The notes: a model not told the origin generated them from the letters alone. A stretch of 43,274 bases of DNA from an uncultured Clostridia bacterium (GCA_944349735.1 CALVNM010000012.1:1-43274); one strand, 5' to 3'. Numbered from the stretch's first letter, positions 1 through 10,275 are shown. Made by a program: numbers and translations.

Positions 1-67
1 GGTAGCCGCAACCTAAAGAAATTTTATAGTAAATAATTGCGTTAGGCGCTTGCGCGCACGGATTTAT

Positions 68-86
68 TATATTAAATTATAATATA
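68..86 (+). promoter_or_regulatory. AT-rich putative promoter of the giant surface protein
   Basis: An AT-rich stretch contains a perfect TATAAT at 78-83, 54 bases before the chosen start codon. No good -35 hexamer sits 16-18 bases upstream, so the call rests on the -10 alone. The same stretch is a weak inverted repeat (TATATT at 68-73, AATATA at 81-86). The remaining bases 1-67 show nothing recognisable. Confidence 0.35.
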
Positions 87-136
87 TCGGTTGAATTTCC
101 GAGCTGTCGCGTATTATGCGCGCAGGAGGTATAGAT

Positions 137-3100
137 ATGAGTAAGAAAGTCATAAAAAAGTTTTCCGCTTTTACCATTATCCTCGTCGTCATACTTGCTT
201 CGTTGTGCATTTTCACGCTCTATCAGAGTTCCGTGAACGCCGTTCTCCTCGACGCTTTCGACAAAATTGATATACCCGATACCCTCTTATCCTCCTCCCT
301 CGACCAGGTAGACGTTGCGGAAGCTGCGGATACTGCTCTCGATATAAATAATTTCGGTGAAAAGAATGCCGCGATTTTAGTAACGCGCGATACTTATTCT
401 GCTAGAAACGGTACGGTTACAAGATCCGCAGGAACCGTGACTTTAAGTTCCAGACTGCAAAACGCTACCTTTAGCTCCAATGTTATTACACTACACGCTT
501 CGGCATATATCAAATATTGCGGCGGTGGACGTAAGCAAGAAATATCTATAGGAGAGATCTCGGGTACAACAGATAAAGACAAAACCACATTAAGCGGCTC
601 CATGTTTTGGAACAATTATAGTAGCGGATATGCCGCAAATTACACTATGCGTTGCAGATTTAAGATCGACACAGACGCTGAAATCAATGATTATAAGGTT
701 TGGTTAACAACGTCCGACTCTACAGCTCCGTCGATAGCCGGCAATTCTGCCAGCGGATCATATACCGCCGCAAACTCCATCGAAATTACGGACTCCTCTG
801 CCGGAATCTATGAAATCGCATATGTATACACCGATCTGGGCGGCAATAAGGTTTCCGACACGATCACGTATACAGACGAACGGACGACAACAGTAGATTT
901 TGGTTTTCCAAAAGGACAGGGAAAATACGAGATTACCGCGGAGGATAACGTAGGCAATAGTTCTTCTTCTAAGACTATCTACTATTTCTCCCCGACGATC
1001 GAAGTCGTTGACGAAGGTCACGGCACAGTAGAGGCATCGGGTATAACCGGTCTTACTAAAGGGAACAAATATACGATAAGCGCTGCTGCCACGCTCGGAA
1101 ACGGCTATTATTTCACCGGTTGGGAAGGCTCGGGTGCGCTCGCGGGAAAAACTTTGGGCATCGGATCTTACGATTCTGACAGCGGAAAATGGAAAAATGA
1201 GATTACCGTCGAGTATCTCGCCGGAACGCATACGTGGACTGCGCGATACGCCAAAATGACAATTACCATTCCGATAAACCAAACTTACGACGGCTCGACT
1301 CACGGAGTAAGCGTAGAAGGATTCGAAGGAGATGACAAAATAGCCATAGTTTATTCCGGAAAGACTGATGCCGGAACATCTTGGGCGGATATTCCTCTAT
1401 ATGCAGGTTCTTACGAGGCTACGGTAACTCTTAAGTCCTCCGGTAACCCTATAGGAAGGGGGACTGCCTCTTATACTATAGAGAAGCAAACTCTTTCCAT
1501 GATACCCACGTTCTCCAGAAAAGACAAACCATACGACGGTAAGACATCGTTCAATTATTTCGAAAGCTGGAGTTACTACCCCGACAATTCCAATTCCCTG
1601 GCAAAAAATACCGACAAGCTTGCCTTCACCAATAACTCCGACGTCAAATTTTATTTCGACAACGCAAACGTAGGAACCGGAAAAACGATCAATACCAACG
1701 CCTCGAGCGCCAACGTTACTATTACTTCCACGGCGGGTTCTTATGCCGACGACAGAGCGGCTTCGTATGTTTTCGGGTTGTCTTCTACAAAAGCTACCGC
1801 CGCCGTTACGGCGAAATCGGTCACCGTGTCCATTGCCTACAACGGTACCGTAGACGGCAAACCGGGTAAAATTTACGACGCGACTACGTCTGCCGACGTC
1901 AATATAACGATCACGGGACTTGTAAAAGGCGAAACGTGCGCTATAGGAAGTAAAACGAGTACGGATCATCTGTGGCTGAGTATAGGCGAAGCCTCGTTCG
2001 ACGTTGACGCTCCCGGAAGCCGTACAGTCACTCTGACAGGCATACGGCTTAACGACGGTACCGGCGGAAAAGCGACAAACTATACCCTTACCAACGCGAT
2101 CGACACAACCGGCGATTATAAAGCGACCTGCACGGCTACGATAGCGAAGCGACCGGTAAGGATAATCATTACCGAAGTGTCCGAAAAAACTTACGACGGT
2201 ACAGCTGCCGCTTCCGTTAAGGTAGCGTTCGACCCGGATGAGGGACTTTGCGCGGGAGACGAATCCATGGTCACCATAGTGAACGGGACCGCTTCGTTCG
2301 ACAGCGCAGAGGCCGGCGCGCGCAAGGTATCGCTCAGCGGCTATTCTCTCGGCGGGGCAAAAAGCGTCTGCTACGACCTCATCGGACTCGACGATGTAAG
2401 CGCCGACGGCACCGTCAAGCAAAAAGAACTTACCGTAACGTTTACATACGGCGGTAAGACATACGACGGCACGAAGGCTGTCGATACAAACGATTTCACC
2501 TTCGCTTACGAGGGGCTTGTGAAGGGCGACAAAGTCACCGCTTCCTGCACGGCGGTTTTCAACGATCCGAACGCCGGCAGCCGTACGGTCAACGCAACCG
2601 ACATAACCATCAGCGGAAGCAAGAATTACGTCCTTACGTCCACGACATACACCTTAGGCAACGTAACGATCTTGCCCAAATCCGTAGAAGGCAGCATTTC
2701 TTCCGCAGACATCGCCGCTCATCCTTATGACGGTTATTCCTACAAGCCCGCTCCCAAAATTACTGACACCGTCATCGGTACGGTGCTCGACGCCGGCACG
2801 GACTATACCCTCGAATACAGCTCCGACACGATAAATGCCGGCAAATGCACTCTCACGGTCAAGGGTACCGGCAATTACAAAGACTCAACTTCTTTCGATT
2901 ATTATATAGTACAGGCCTCGCTTAAACTCGGCGCGAGCGATATTTCCATAACTTACGGCGAGACGCTTACCGCGTCAAATATAACCGGTACTTCCGCTTA
3001 CAACGCCAATCGCGCGGACAACGACCCTCTCGCGGTCAACGGCACCTGGAGCATAGTGACCGCTTATGCATACAATACTTCTCTTGCGGAGCAAGGCTAC

Positions 3101-6100
3101 AGCAACATCCCTCTCGTTTCCGCTTCCGGCGATCTTACTCTGCGTTTCGTTCCGTCAGACTCCCAGAACTATATAACGGACGATACTTCCGTGACCGACA
3201 TCACGGTCACGCTTACCGTAACGAAACGCAATCTCACCGTCACCGCCGCGGCGCAAAAAACCACATACGGCGCATTGCCCGCATTCAACGCGTCGCAGTA
3301 TACGACCTCGGTCGAAGGAACTTTGCATTTCAACCTCTCCCAGGATACTACTTTCAACGGAAGCCTCAAATGTGAAGTCGCGTATCTCAGCCCCGTAGGC
3401 AAATACCCTATCACTTCCACTTTCGCTTCCCCCAATTACGAAATAACTTACGTAGGCGCGGACTTTACGGTGGAGAAACGTGCCGTTACGGTCATACCCG
3501 ACAAAAATCAAAGTAAATACTACGGCGACGACGATCCCGCGGAATTTACCTATACTCTTCAAATCAACGGCACTGCCGCCGAAGGCTTCGTGCCTTCCGT
3601 TAACGGAGCGCTTGAACGCACCGCAGGCGAAACTGCCGATATGCTGTATCCCTATCGACTCGGCACCGTTACGGCGGACGCCAACCCCAATTATTCGATC
3701 ACGCTGCAGTCCGAGACCTTCTCCATAGTTCGCAGACCCGTTACGGTCACCGCTTCTTCGCATACCGTTTATTTCGGCGAGGACATAGGCTCTATAATCC
3801 TTACATATACAGTGACCGATATGGACGGCAAAACGGTGATCAACCAAGGCTCCTCCGTTACCGTAGGCGGTCTCACCGACACGTTCAACGTTTCGGTCAT
3901 ACGCACCGCTCAAGGGAATACCGCGGAGACTTCCGCGATAACAGCGGGTATCTACGACACTTATATACCTACAAAGCCGAGCGACGCGTCCGGAAATTAT
4001 ACCATAACCGCCGTACGCGGCTCTTTCGTGATAGCGCCTCGTCCCGTTACGATAACTCCGAGAACGGGACTCTATAAGACGTACGGCGCGACCGATTCCG
4101 CCATCTCCTACGATCTCACATTCTCTGCGGGCGCAGAAGGGCTTACCGGCACTCCGCAAGTCAGCGGATACCCGCTGAACGGTTCGCTTACGCGCGAAAA
4201 AGGAGAAAGTGCGGGAGAATATCTTATTCTTCAAGGCGGTCTGACCGACGAGAACAATCCCAACTATTCGATCACTTTCGTCGAAAACGTGATATTCACG
4301 ATAAACCGTAAATCGGTTACCGTAAATCCCGACTACGTGGTCATCGACTTCGGCGATCGGCTGCCCGAAATAAGTTCACTTACCTATACCGTTACCGGTC
4401 TCGTAGGCGACGACAAACTTATCGGAGGGCTCGTTTTCGCCGATAACGTATACGATACATCCCCCGTTTCGGTAGGCAAGTACGACATACTTCCCGACGA
4501 AACGCTCTCGGATCCCGATGCGAATCCCGACTACAATATTACCGTTATAGGCACGTCACGCTTCGAAGTATGCGCTCTTACCGCTTACATCGACGCTACC
4601 GGAAACACGATCGTTTTCGGCGAGTCCTCCTTTACCCTCTCGTATACCGCCAAAGACCGTAAAGGCAACGTGATAGATCGCTCGGTATTCACAGGAAAAC
4701 TCGACTTGCTCTACACAATGCCCGTAGACGATATACTGCCCGCGGGACGCTATGCCATAACTCCCGGCTCTCTCTCGAGCGAAAATTACATCGTCGTTCT
4801 CAATACGGATGCGGAAGGCAATCCTCCCTACCTCGAAGTATTACCCAAGCGCGTCACGGTAACGAGCGCCGACGTGTCGCAGGTCTACGGCGAAGAAGAG
4901 CGTACGGCTATAGAGATCGTATCCGTCGACGGATTGGTAGAGCCTTACGGACTTGTAGCTTCCGGTAAGCTCGACGCGGAATATCCTGCGCGCGAAGCGG
5001 TAGGTCAATACCGCATCACGCTCGGCAATCTCGAGGACGTGAATCCCAATTACGATTTCGTATTCGACAAAGACTATTATTATACGATAACCCCGCGCCC
5101 CATCGTCATCGTGCCGAGTCAGAACGCTACATCGGTCTACGGTAACGCCGACGCGAATATCACTTATACCACCCATTATAAAGGGGACCCCGACAAAGCC
5201 GGTCTTATCGGCACGGATACGTTGGGCGGCAAGCTCTCGAGAGAGCAGCCAACCGTCTCCGATGCGGGAAGTTACCGCGTCAAACTCGGCACCGTAAACA
5301 ATCCTTCCGTAGCGGGGTATAACGCCAATTATACCGTAGAACTCGATACCGCGCTCGCATATTACACCATTACGCGCCGTCCCGTGACGGTAACCGCCGT
5401 AGCGCAATCCAAAATATTCGGAGAAGCGGAACGCGTTCTTACCGTAACGTATTCTCTCGGCGGTCTTGCCGGCGGCGACACGGCTCTCAAAGGTACCGCC
5501 TCACGCGCCGAAGGCATAACCCCCGGCACATATGCCATCACGCAAGGCACGATAACCAACGACGAAAATCCCAATTACGACATAACCTTCGTAGGCGCCA
5601 ATTACGTGATTGCCGCCCGTCCCGTGGTTTACTACGCGCTCAACGCCTCCAAAGGCTACGGTGAAGCCGATCCCGATTCCTATGAATATTACGCATACGG
5701 CGGCACAGGTACCGACGGCAAAGCCTTCGTCACAGATTACGAGCCCGACGTCATAGTTACGCGCGCCGCAGGCTATGCGCCCGATCAGTACGCTTATTCC
5801 TACTCCGTCGCAGGCAAATTCGCCGAATACTACGTATTCACGTTCAAATACGATACCTATTTCACTATCGAAAGAGGTCAAGCCGTCGTATCAGTAAAAG
5901 AAGCCGTCGACTCGGACGGAGACGGCATATTGGAGATCTACCGTACTTATAGCGGGGAGTCCTATAAACTCGAAACGGAGCTGTTAAAAGGCGAAGAAGA
6001 TGAAGATCTCGTGACCGCCATCCGTATCAATAACGTCGTTACGGATACTTATACATCCGCCGGCGAATATACCGCCGTCGTTTCCGTAGCCGGAAGCTCC

Positions 6101-8548
6101 TACTACGCGGGAACTTCGGTAACCGTACGCATAACCGTAGCCCCGTATGGTCTCGGCACGCTCGAGCCCGAAGCAGTGCTCGGCGCCGATAACGTCGCCA
6201 AGGTCTACGGCGACGACGATCCCTCGTTCACGGCTACCGTCGCGGGACTTGCCAAAGAGACCGTCACTGTAACGTTCGTTCGCGCTGAAGGTAATGACGC
6301 AGGCGATCACCTCTTCTCTTCCGTCGCCCTCGACAACGCGAACTATACCGCCGACGTTGCCGACGAAAGTTACTTCGTCATCACCGAACGCATTCTGTCC
6401 GTCACTCCCGAAACCTTCTCCAAGCTGTACGGCGTGACCGATACCGACCTTATCCAAACGGTGATCTCCGATGTATTCGGCGAGAGCTTCGAAGTGGTGT
6501 TCGGCAGAGAAAAGGGCGAAAATGCAGGCTATTACGACATCACGTCGGTCTCGATAACAGACGCTGAGTTCGACCGCAATTACGATGTCAACCTCGCCGA
6601 AGGCGCGGGCGCCGATAAATTCGTGATCTACAAGAGATCCGCTACCGTATATGCCGATCCGTTGACGCGCGTATTCGACGCGACCGACGGGGACGTGACG
6701 CTTACCTATGCCACGGAAGGCTTCCTTTATGACGACGCCGACGCTCTCGTAGGCGCGCTCGGTATAGCGGATCACGCGACGCTTCCCGTTGAAGCGGGCA
6801 CTTACGCGATAGTCGCGGCTACCGCCTTCACGCACGCTAACTATACCGTGACCTACGTGGGAGCGGAATACGTCATACAACGCGCCCCGGTATCAGTTAT
6901 CGCCTATAACGTAACTTACGAATACGGCGAGACTATAGCCCCCTTCACCTACTTCGTCGAAGGCACCGTCTACGACGAATACCCTCTCGAAGGCGCTCTC
7001 GGCACACTCGCCTCGGTCAACGTGGGCAGCCACGAAATCCCGCAAGGCACCCTCGACAACGAACACAACCCCAATTACGATATAACCTATAAAGCGGGCA
7101 TATGCACCGTCACGGTGATACGCGTGACCGTCACCCCCGTACCGCTTACCGAGCAAGTCTACGGCGACGCTCCCGTACGTATCGTCTATACGATCGAAGG
7201 TAACGTCGTTCCCGAGGACGTGGACGAGAACGGTATGTTCTTACGCGGCGCACTTGCTTCAGAATCCTATAATGCCGGCGAACATGCCGTCACCGCAGGT
7301 ACCGTTATCACGGAAAACCCCGATTACGACATCACTTTCAACGGCGAAGGAGCGGTATATAGAGTGCTTAGAAGAAGCGTTATCGTCACAGCCGACGAAG
7401 TGAGCGTATATTACGGCGACGACGAAGCAGCTCTTACCTTCACAGTGTCGGGCGTAGTCGAAGGCGAAACCCTGAAAGGCGCGCTTACGCGTACTATAGG
7501 GAAGTACAGCGGCTCCTATCTTATCTCGGCAGGCACCCTCGCCAATCACAATAATCCCAACTACGACATAACTTTCGTAGCGGCTAATTACGTTATTCTT
7601 CCCAGACCGGTTACCGTACTTATCTTAGATCAGAGCGTAGAGTTCTCCGCTACCGGCGATACCGCTTTCGACGCCTCCGCTTATTCGGTGGTCGACGGTA
7701 ACGTGATAGAAGGAGACGACCTCGGTATCGTATTAACCAGGGAAACCGGTTCCGCGATGGGATTCTACGAAATAAGCGGATCTTATACCGACAAGAATTA
7801 CGACGTCACATTCGTTAACGGTGTATACGAGATACGCAAATACTCCAGCGTGATAGAATATACCGCAAACGTTTCGTTCATCTATAACGGCACGGCATAT
7901 GCTATAGACGCTATCTGCTCGAGCGGAGCGGAGATCGTCGTTTCCTACGAAGTCGACGGCGTGACGAGCAACGTCAACTCTTTCGTGAACGCCGGTAAAT
8001 ATACCGTCACCGTCTCGGCTCCCGAGACTGCGCATTATTACGCGCCCGAAAGCGTCATCGTATCCATAACCATACTGCAAGACGCTCTGTATGCCGAGGA
8101 AGGCGGTATCGACATCAGAATAGACAACGAAGAAGGATTCGATCCCGATCTCAGCGTACAAATGGATACCCTGCCGAAAGACGATCAGGGCATCAATTCC
8201 GTTATCTCTTCGTCCGAATCAATAGTACGCGCATATAACGTGCAGGTCGTAGACGGCAACGGCGAGCTCACCACGGGCATAAACAATCCGTCGATCTCCG
8301 TGAAGGTCCCCACCGCTCTCAGAGACAACGACACCGTTAAAGTGATCGTCAAGGAAAACGGCAACTATTCCGTAAGACTGCTGGAGGTACGAGAGGACTA
8401 CGTCACGATAGATAACGCCGCGGAGGTTACCACGATAGCGTTCATCAGCGAAGCCGAAAGCGATTATCTCATATATATCCTCATCGGCTGCGCCGCGCTC
8501 ATAATTATCGTTTCCACGATAGTGTTCATGTTCCGCAAGAGAGCGTAA
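137..8548 (+). CDS. Giant MBG/YDG-repeat membrane-anchored surface protein
   Basis: The 2,803-residue product starts at ATG 137, seven bases after AGGAGG (124-129); an in-frame ATG at 116 lacks such a site. A lysine-rich start and hydrophobic helix (about residues 11-33) suggest export. Then come a low-complexity region, an Ig-like module (about 196-286), an InlB B-repeat-like module around 'GYYFTGWEGSG' (about 291-372), and some 25 beta units of 75-110 residues up to about 2646. The first units carry 'KTYDGT' (YDG type); later ones carry 'YGDDD/YGE', 'NPNYDITF' and end in 'RRPVTVT' (MBG type). A non-repetitive domain (about 2647-2775) precedes a C-terminal helix (about 2777-2799) and the tail RKRA. 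No LPXTG sortase signal is present, so membrane anchoring is inferred. Such repeats usually act as stalks or adhesins; the ligand is unknown. It is monocistronic, closed by a terminator. Confidence 0.93.
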   Translation: MSKKVIKKFSAFTIILVVILASLCIFTLYQSSVNAVLLDAFDKIDIPDTLLSSSLDQVDVAEAADTALDINNFGEKNAAILVTRDTYSARNGTVTRSAGTVTLSSRLQNATFSSNVITLHASAYIKYCGGGRKQEISIGEISGTTDKDKTTLSGSMFWNNYSSGYAANYTMRCRFKIDTDAEINDYKVWLTTSDSTAPSIAGNSASGSYTAANSIEITDSSAGIYEIAYVYTDLGGNKVSDTITYTDERTTTVDFGFPKGQGKYEITAEDNVGNSSSSKTIYYFSPTIEVVDEGHGTVEASGITGLTKGNKYTISAAATLGNGYYFTGWEGSGALAGKTLGIGSYDSDSGKWKNEITVEYLAGTHTWTARYAKMTITIPINQTYDGSTHGVSVEGFEGDDKIAIVYSGKTDAGTSWADIPLYAGSYEATVTLKSSGNPIGRGTASYTIEKQTLSMIPTFSRKDKPYDGKTSFNYFESWSYYPDNSNSLAKNTDKLAFTNNSDVKFYFDNANVGTGKTINTNASSANVTITSTAGSYADDRAASYVFGLSSTKATAAVTAKSVTVSIAYNGTVDGKPGKIYDATTSADVNITITGLVKGETCAIGSKTSTDHLWLSIGEASFDVDAPGSRTVTLTGIRLNDGTGGKATNYTLTNAIDTTGDYKATCTATIAKRPVRIIITEVSEKTYDGTAAASVKVAFDPDEGLCAGDESMVTIVNGTASFDSAEAGARKVSLSGYSLGGAKSVCYDLIGLDDVSADGTVKQKELTVTFTYGGKTYDGTKAVDTNDFTFAYEGLVKGDKVTASCTAVFNDPNAGSRTVNATDITISGSKNYVLTSTTYTLGNVTILPKSVEGSISSADIAAHPYDGYSYKPAPKITDTVIGTVLDAGTDYTLEYSSDTINAGKCTLTVKGTGNYKDSTSFDYYIVQASLKLGASDISITYGETLTASNITGTSAYNANRADNDPLAVNGTWSIVTAYAYNTSLAEQGYSNIPLVSASGDLTLRFVPSDSQNYITDDTSVTDITVTLTVTKRNLTVTAAAQKTTYGALPAFNASQYTTSVEGTLHFNLSQDTTFNGSLKCEVAYLSPVGKYPITSTFASPNYEITYVGADFTVEKRAVTVIPDKNQSKYYGDDDPAEFTYTLQINGTAAEGFVPSVNGALERTAGETADMLYPYRLGTVTADANPNYSITLQSETFSIVRRPVTVTASSHTVYFGEDIGSIILTYTVTDMDGKTVINQGSSVTVGGLTDTFNVSVIRTAQGNTAETSAITAGIYDTYIPTKPSDASGNYTITAVRGSFVIAPRPVTITPRTGLYKTYGATDSAISYDLTFSAGAEGLTGTPQVSGYPLNGSLTREKGESAGEYLILQGGLTDENNPNYSITFVENVIFTINRKSVTVNPDYVVIDFGDRLPEISSLTYTVTGLVGDDKLIGGLVFADNVYDTSPVSVGKYDILPDETLSDPDANPDYNITVIGTSRFEVCALTAYIDATGNTIVFGESSFTLSYTAKDRKGNVIDRSVFTGKLDLLYTMPVDDILPAGRYAITPGSLSSENYIVVLNTDAEGNPPYLEVLPKRVTVTSADVSQVYGEEERTAIEIVSVDGLVEPYGLVASGKLDAEYPAREAVGQYRITLGNLEDVNPNYDFVFDKDYYYTITPRPIVIVPSQNATSVYGNADANITYTTHYKGDPDKAGLIGTDTLGGKLSREQPTVSDAGSYRVKLGTVNNPSVAGYNANYTVELDTALAYYTITRRPVTVTAVAQSKIFGEAERVLTVTYSLGGLAGGDTALKGTASRAEGITPGTYAITQGTITNDENPNYDITFVGANYVIAARPVVYYALNASKGYGEADPDSYEYYAYGGTGTDGKAFVTDYEPDVIVTRAAGYAPDQYAYSYSVAGKFAEYYVFTFKYDTYFTIERGQAVVSVKEAVDSDGDGILEIYRTYSGESYKLETELLKGEEDEDLVTAIRINNVVTDTYTSAGEYTAVVSVAGSSYYAGTSVTVRITVAPYGLGTLEPEAVLGADNVAKVYGDDDPSFTATVAGLAKETVTVTFVRAEGNDAGDHLFSSVALDNANYTADVADESYFVITERILSVTPETFSKLYGVTDTDLIQTVISDVFGESFEVVFGREKGENAGYYDITSVSITDAEFDRNYDVNLAEGAGADKFVIYKRSATVYADPLTRVFDATDGDVTLTYATEGFLYDDADALVGALGIADHATLPVEAGTYAIVAATAFTHANYTVTYVGAEYVIQRAPVSVIAYNVTYEYGETIAPFTYFVEGTVYDEYPLEGALGTLASVNVGSHEIPQGTLDNEHNPNYDITYKAGICTVTVIRVTVTPVPLTEQVYGDAPVRIVYTIEGNVVPEDVDENGMFLRGALASESYNAGEHAVTAGTVITENPDYDITFNGEGAVYRVLRRSVIVTADEVSVYYGDDEAALTFTVSGVVEGETLKGALTRTIGKYSGSYLISAGTLANHNNPNYDITFVAANYVILPRPVTVLILDQSVEFSATGDTAFDASAYSVVDGNVIEGDDLGIVLTRETGSAMGFYEISGSYTDKNYDVTFVNGVYEIRKYSSVIEYTANVSFIYNGTAYAIDAICSSGAEIVVSYEVDGVTSNVNSFVNAGKYTVTVSAPETAHYYAPESVIVSITILQDALYAEEGGIDIRIDNEEGFDPDLSVQMDTLPKDDQGINSVISSSESIVRAYNVQVVDGNGELTTGINNPSISVKVPTALRDNDTVKVIVKENGNYSVRLLEVREDYVTIDNAAEVTTIAFISEAESDYLIYILIGCAALIIIVSTIVFMFRKRA

Positions 8549-8585
8549 GCGGGTTTATAATACGGCACATCGGTTAACTTATATT

Positions 8586-8614
8586 TTACGGGCTTTTCAG
8601 CCCGTAATTTTTTT
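8586..8614 (+). terminator. Intrinsic terminator of the surface-protein gene
   Basis: A perfect 9-bp stem (TTACGGGCT at 8586-8594, AGCCCGTAA at 8599-8607) with loop TTTC is followed by seven T residues (8608-8614). It lies 37 bases after the stop codon of the giant surface protein and separates it from the acyltransferase gene. Confidence 0.92.
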
Positions 8615-8642
8615 GCATTTTACATTACGCGCGTGTTATAAT
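8613..8642 (+). promoter_or_regulatory. Promoter of the condensation-like acyltransferase
   Basis: TTGCAT at 8613-8618 and a perfect TATAAT at 8637-8642 are separated by 18 bases. The -35 hexamer overlaps the T-tract of the preceding terminator, so the acyltransferase gene probably has its own transcript. Confidence 0.65.
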
Positions 8643-8680
8643 CTGTGCTGATATATTCAGGAATATTCGGGAGGAATAAA

Positions 8681-9973
8681 ATGAAAAAAATTCTCAAAGC
8701 GGAAATGTGGGATAAAATGCAATATCTGTTCCGCAAATATTACGATCGTACGATGCATTCCGTCTATTTTTACGACGGCACGATAGACGAAAAAACACTC
8801 GTCGAAGTTTATTCGGCGATAATAGCGAAAATACCCGTACTGCACTCCACCTTCCACAACAATTTCATGCGCCCCTACTGGACGGTAAACGACGACTATA
8901 CGTCGGACGATTATTTCGAGCTTGTGGAAACCGACGACGTATGGGGATACCTCGACAAATTCCTCGGTACGGAAATATGCGCTCAGGGCAAAGTACAGCT
9001 GCGCGTAAGACTTATCCGCTCCGGAGGAAAAGACGTACTGGCAACATTGTGCAATCACATGTGCTTCGACGGACCGGATCTCAAATACTTCAATTCCAAG
9101 GTAGCCGAAACTTACACGGAATACAAAAAAAGCGGTAAACTCGCGCCCGAGATAAAGTCGGGTACGAGAAGCGCCGAGCAAGTATATTCCATGATGAACG
9201 AGGAAGACTACAAGCACGCCAAATCGTTATACAAGAACGTCTCGACAGTCGAGAACAAACACACTTTCCCGTTCGCCGAAAACGACGGAACGGAGCGTTC
9301 GCGCCTCGTATTGCGCAAGCTGGACAAAGCCTCTTTCCTCGCCATGAAAGCACGCGGCAAAGCGCAGGGCGCAACGATCAACGACATCATACTCGCGGCG
9401 TACTTCCGCGCCCTCTTCAAAGTGACCGAGGCGGATTCTCCGCTTACCGTACCTTGCATGTACGACCTGCGTAAATATATAGGCGGCTCCACGGCAGGCC
9501 TTACCAACCTTATCGGATTCATGCCCTGCACGCTTTCCGCCGATTACGGCAAGGATATGGAAGAGACCGTCGAAAAGGTCAAGGAAGCCTTGCTTCCCGC
9601 CAAGAACGACAGATTTACGGGGCTATACTCTCTTCCCCTTCTCAAGCTTGCCTATACGGTATTCCCGCATTGCATAAGCGAGATAGCTATAGGCTTGGGC
9701 TACACCAATCCTTATATAGGGATGTCGAATATAGGCATAGTCAAACCCGAAGAATGCGCCTTTTGCGGAATGCTTCCCGTAGACGCCTTCTATTCGGGAG
9801 CGATCAAGTTCAAACCGTATATGCAGCTTGCGTTCACCACGTTCATGAACGAGATAACCTTCACGATCGGCATACGCGGCAACGACAAGGACGCAAAGAT
9901 ATTCTACGATTTCTTGGGCGACGTGATCGCCGAGATCAAAGCGTACGCGGACTCCCCTCTTACCGTGCGCTGA
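8681..9973 (+). CDS. Condensation-domain-like (CAT superfamily) acyltransferase
   Basis: The 430-residue protein starts at ATG 8681, with GGGAGGA at 8669-8675; an in-frame GTG at 8645 has no ribosome site. It shows the hallmark HxxxDG motif of chloramphenicol-acetyltransferase/condensation folds in 'NHMCFDGPD' (His126, Asp130), where the histidine is the general base. A later 'GMSNIGIV' segment corresponds to the bridging strand region seen in stand-alone relatives such as alcohol acetyltransferases and PapA-type enzymes. No carrier-protein or adenylation domain is attached and no NRPS gene is nearby, so it is not a normal NRPS module. It likely transfers an acyl group from a CoA or carrier thioester to an alcohol or amine; the substrate cannot be read from sequence. 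No signal peptide or membrane helix is seen, so it should be cytosolic. It has its own promoter and a downstream terminator. Confidence 0.85.
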   Translation: MKKILKAEMWDKMQYLFRKYYDRTMHSVYFYDGTIDEKTLVEVYSAIIAKIPVLHSTFHNNFMRPYWTVNDDYTSDDYFELVETDDVWGYLDKFLGTEICAQGKVQLRVRLIRSGGKDVLATLCNHMCFDGPDLKYFNSKVAETYTEYKKSGKLAPEIKSGTRSAEQVYSMMNEEDYKHAKSLYKNVSTVENKHTFPFAENDGTERSRLVLRKLDKASFLAMKARGKAQGATINDIILAAYFRALFKVTEADSPLTVPCMYDLRKYIGGSTAGLTNLIGFMPCTLSADYGKDMEETVEKVKEALLPAKNDRFTGLYSLPLLKLAYTVFPHCISEIAIGLGYTNPYIGMSNIGIVKPEECAFCGMLPVDAFYSGAIKFKPYMQLAFTTFMNEITFTIGIRGNDKDAKIFYDFLGDVIAEIKAYADSPLTVR

Positions 9974-10049
9974 ACGCACGGCGAAAGCGCGGGAGAAAGG
10001 CGAAACAAATTTCCGACCGAAACAACAAATCGCGCAATCCTTACGCAAA

Positions 10050-10080
10050 ACCCGCCCGATATTAGGGCGGGTATATTTAT
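10050..10080 (+). terminator. Terminator after the acyltransferase gene
   Basis: An 8-bp GC-rich stem (ACCCGCCC at 10050-10057, GGGCGGGT at 10065-10072) with a 7-nt loop is followed by the AT-rich tail ATATTTAT. It lies about 76 bases after the stop codon. The tail is not a pure T-run, so efficiency may be moderate. Confidence 0.75.
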
Positions 10081-10159
10081 ATCCCGTAAAGTATTACGTC
10101 TCATATAAATAAATATAAAATAAGATATATTATATATCCGTATAATAAAGATTAACACA

Positions 10160-10239
10160 ATAGCGCATTCTGCGCCCCACCAATAAGGCTAAAATACTTA
10201 TCCTAATATTGACAACAGTATATAGCGCATTCTGCGCCC
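10160..10239. repeat. 18-bp direct repeat pair ATAGCGCATTCTGCGCCC
   Basis: The 18-mer occurs at 10160-10177 and again at 10222-10239, a period of 62 bases. Each copy contains a small hairpin, GCGCA-ttc-TGCGC. The second copy runs into a larger inverted repeat ending at 10257. There are only two copies and the sequence between them is not conserved, so this is not a CRISPR array. Confidence 0.7.
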
Positions 10240-10275
10240 GTCCGGGCAGGCGGGCGCAACCGAGAGCGCGCGTAG

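Noticed and set aside
1397..7156. Long minus-strand open frames under the giant surface protein (for example 1397-2422, 3155-4234, 5984-6880)
   Set aside because: They are antisense shadows caused by the repeated codon pattern of the surface-protein gene. They lack ribosome sites, and their products are arginine/glycine/tyrosine-rich with no domain.
8400..8548. LPXTG sortase signal at the end of the surface protein
   Set aside because: The C-terminal helix and RKRA tail resemble a sortase tail, but no LPXTG-like pentapeptide precedes the helix.
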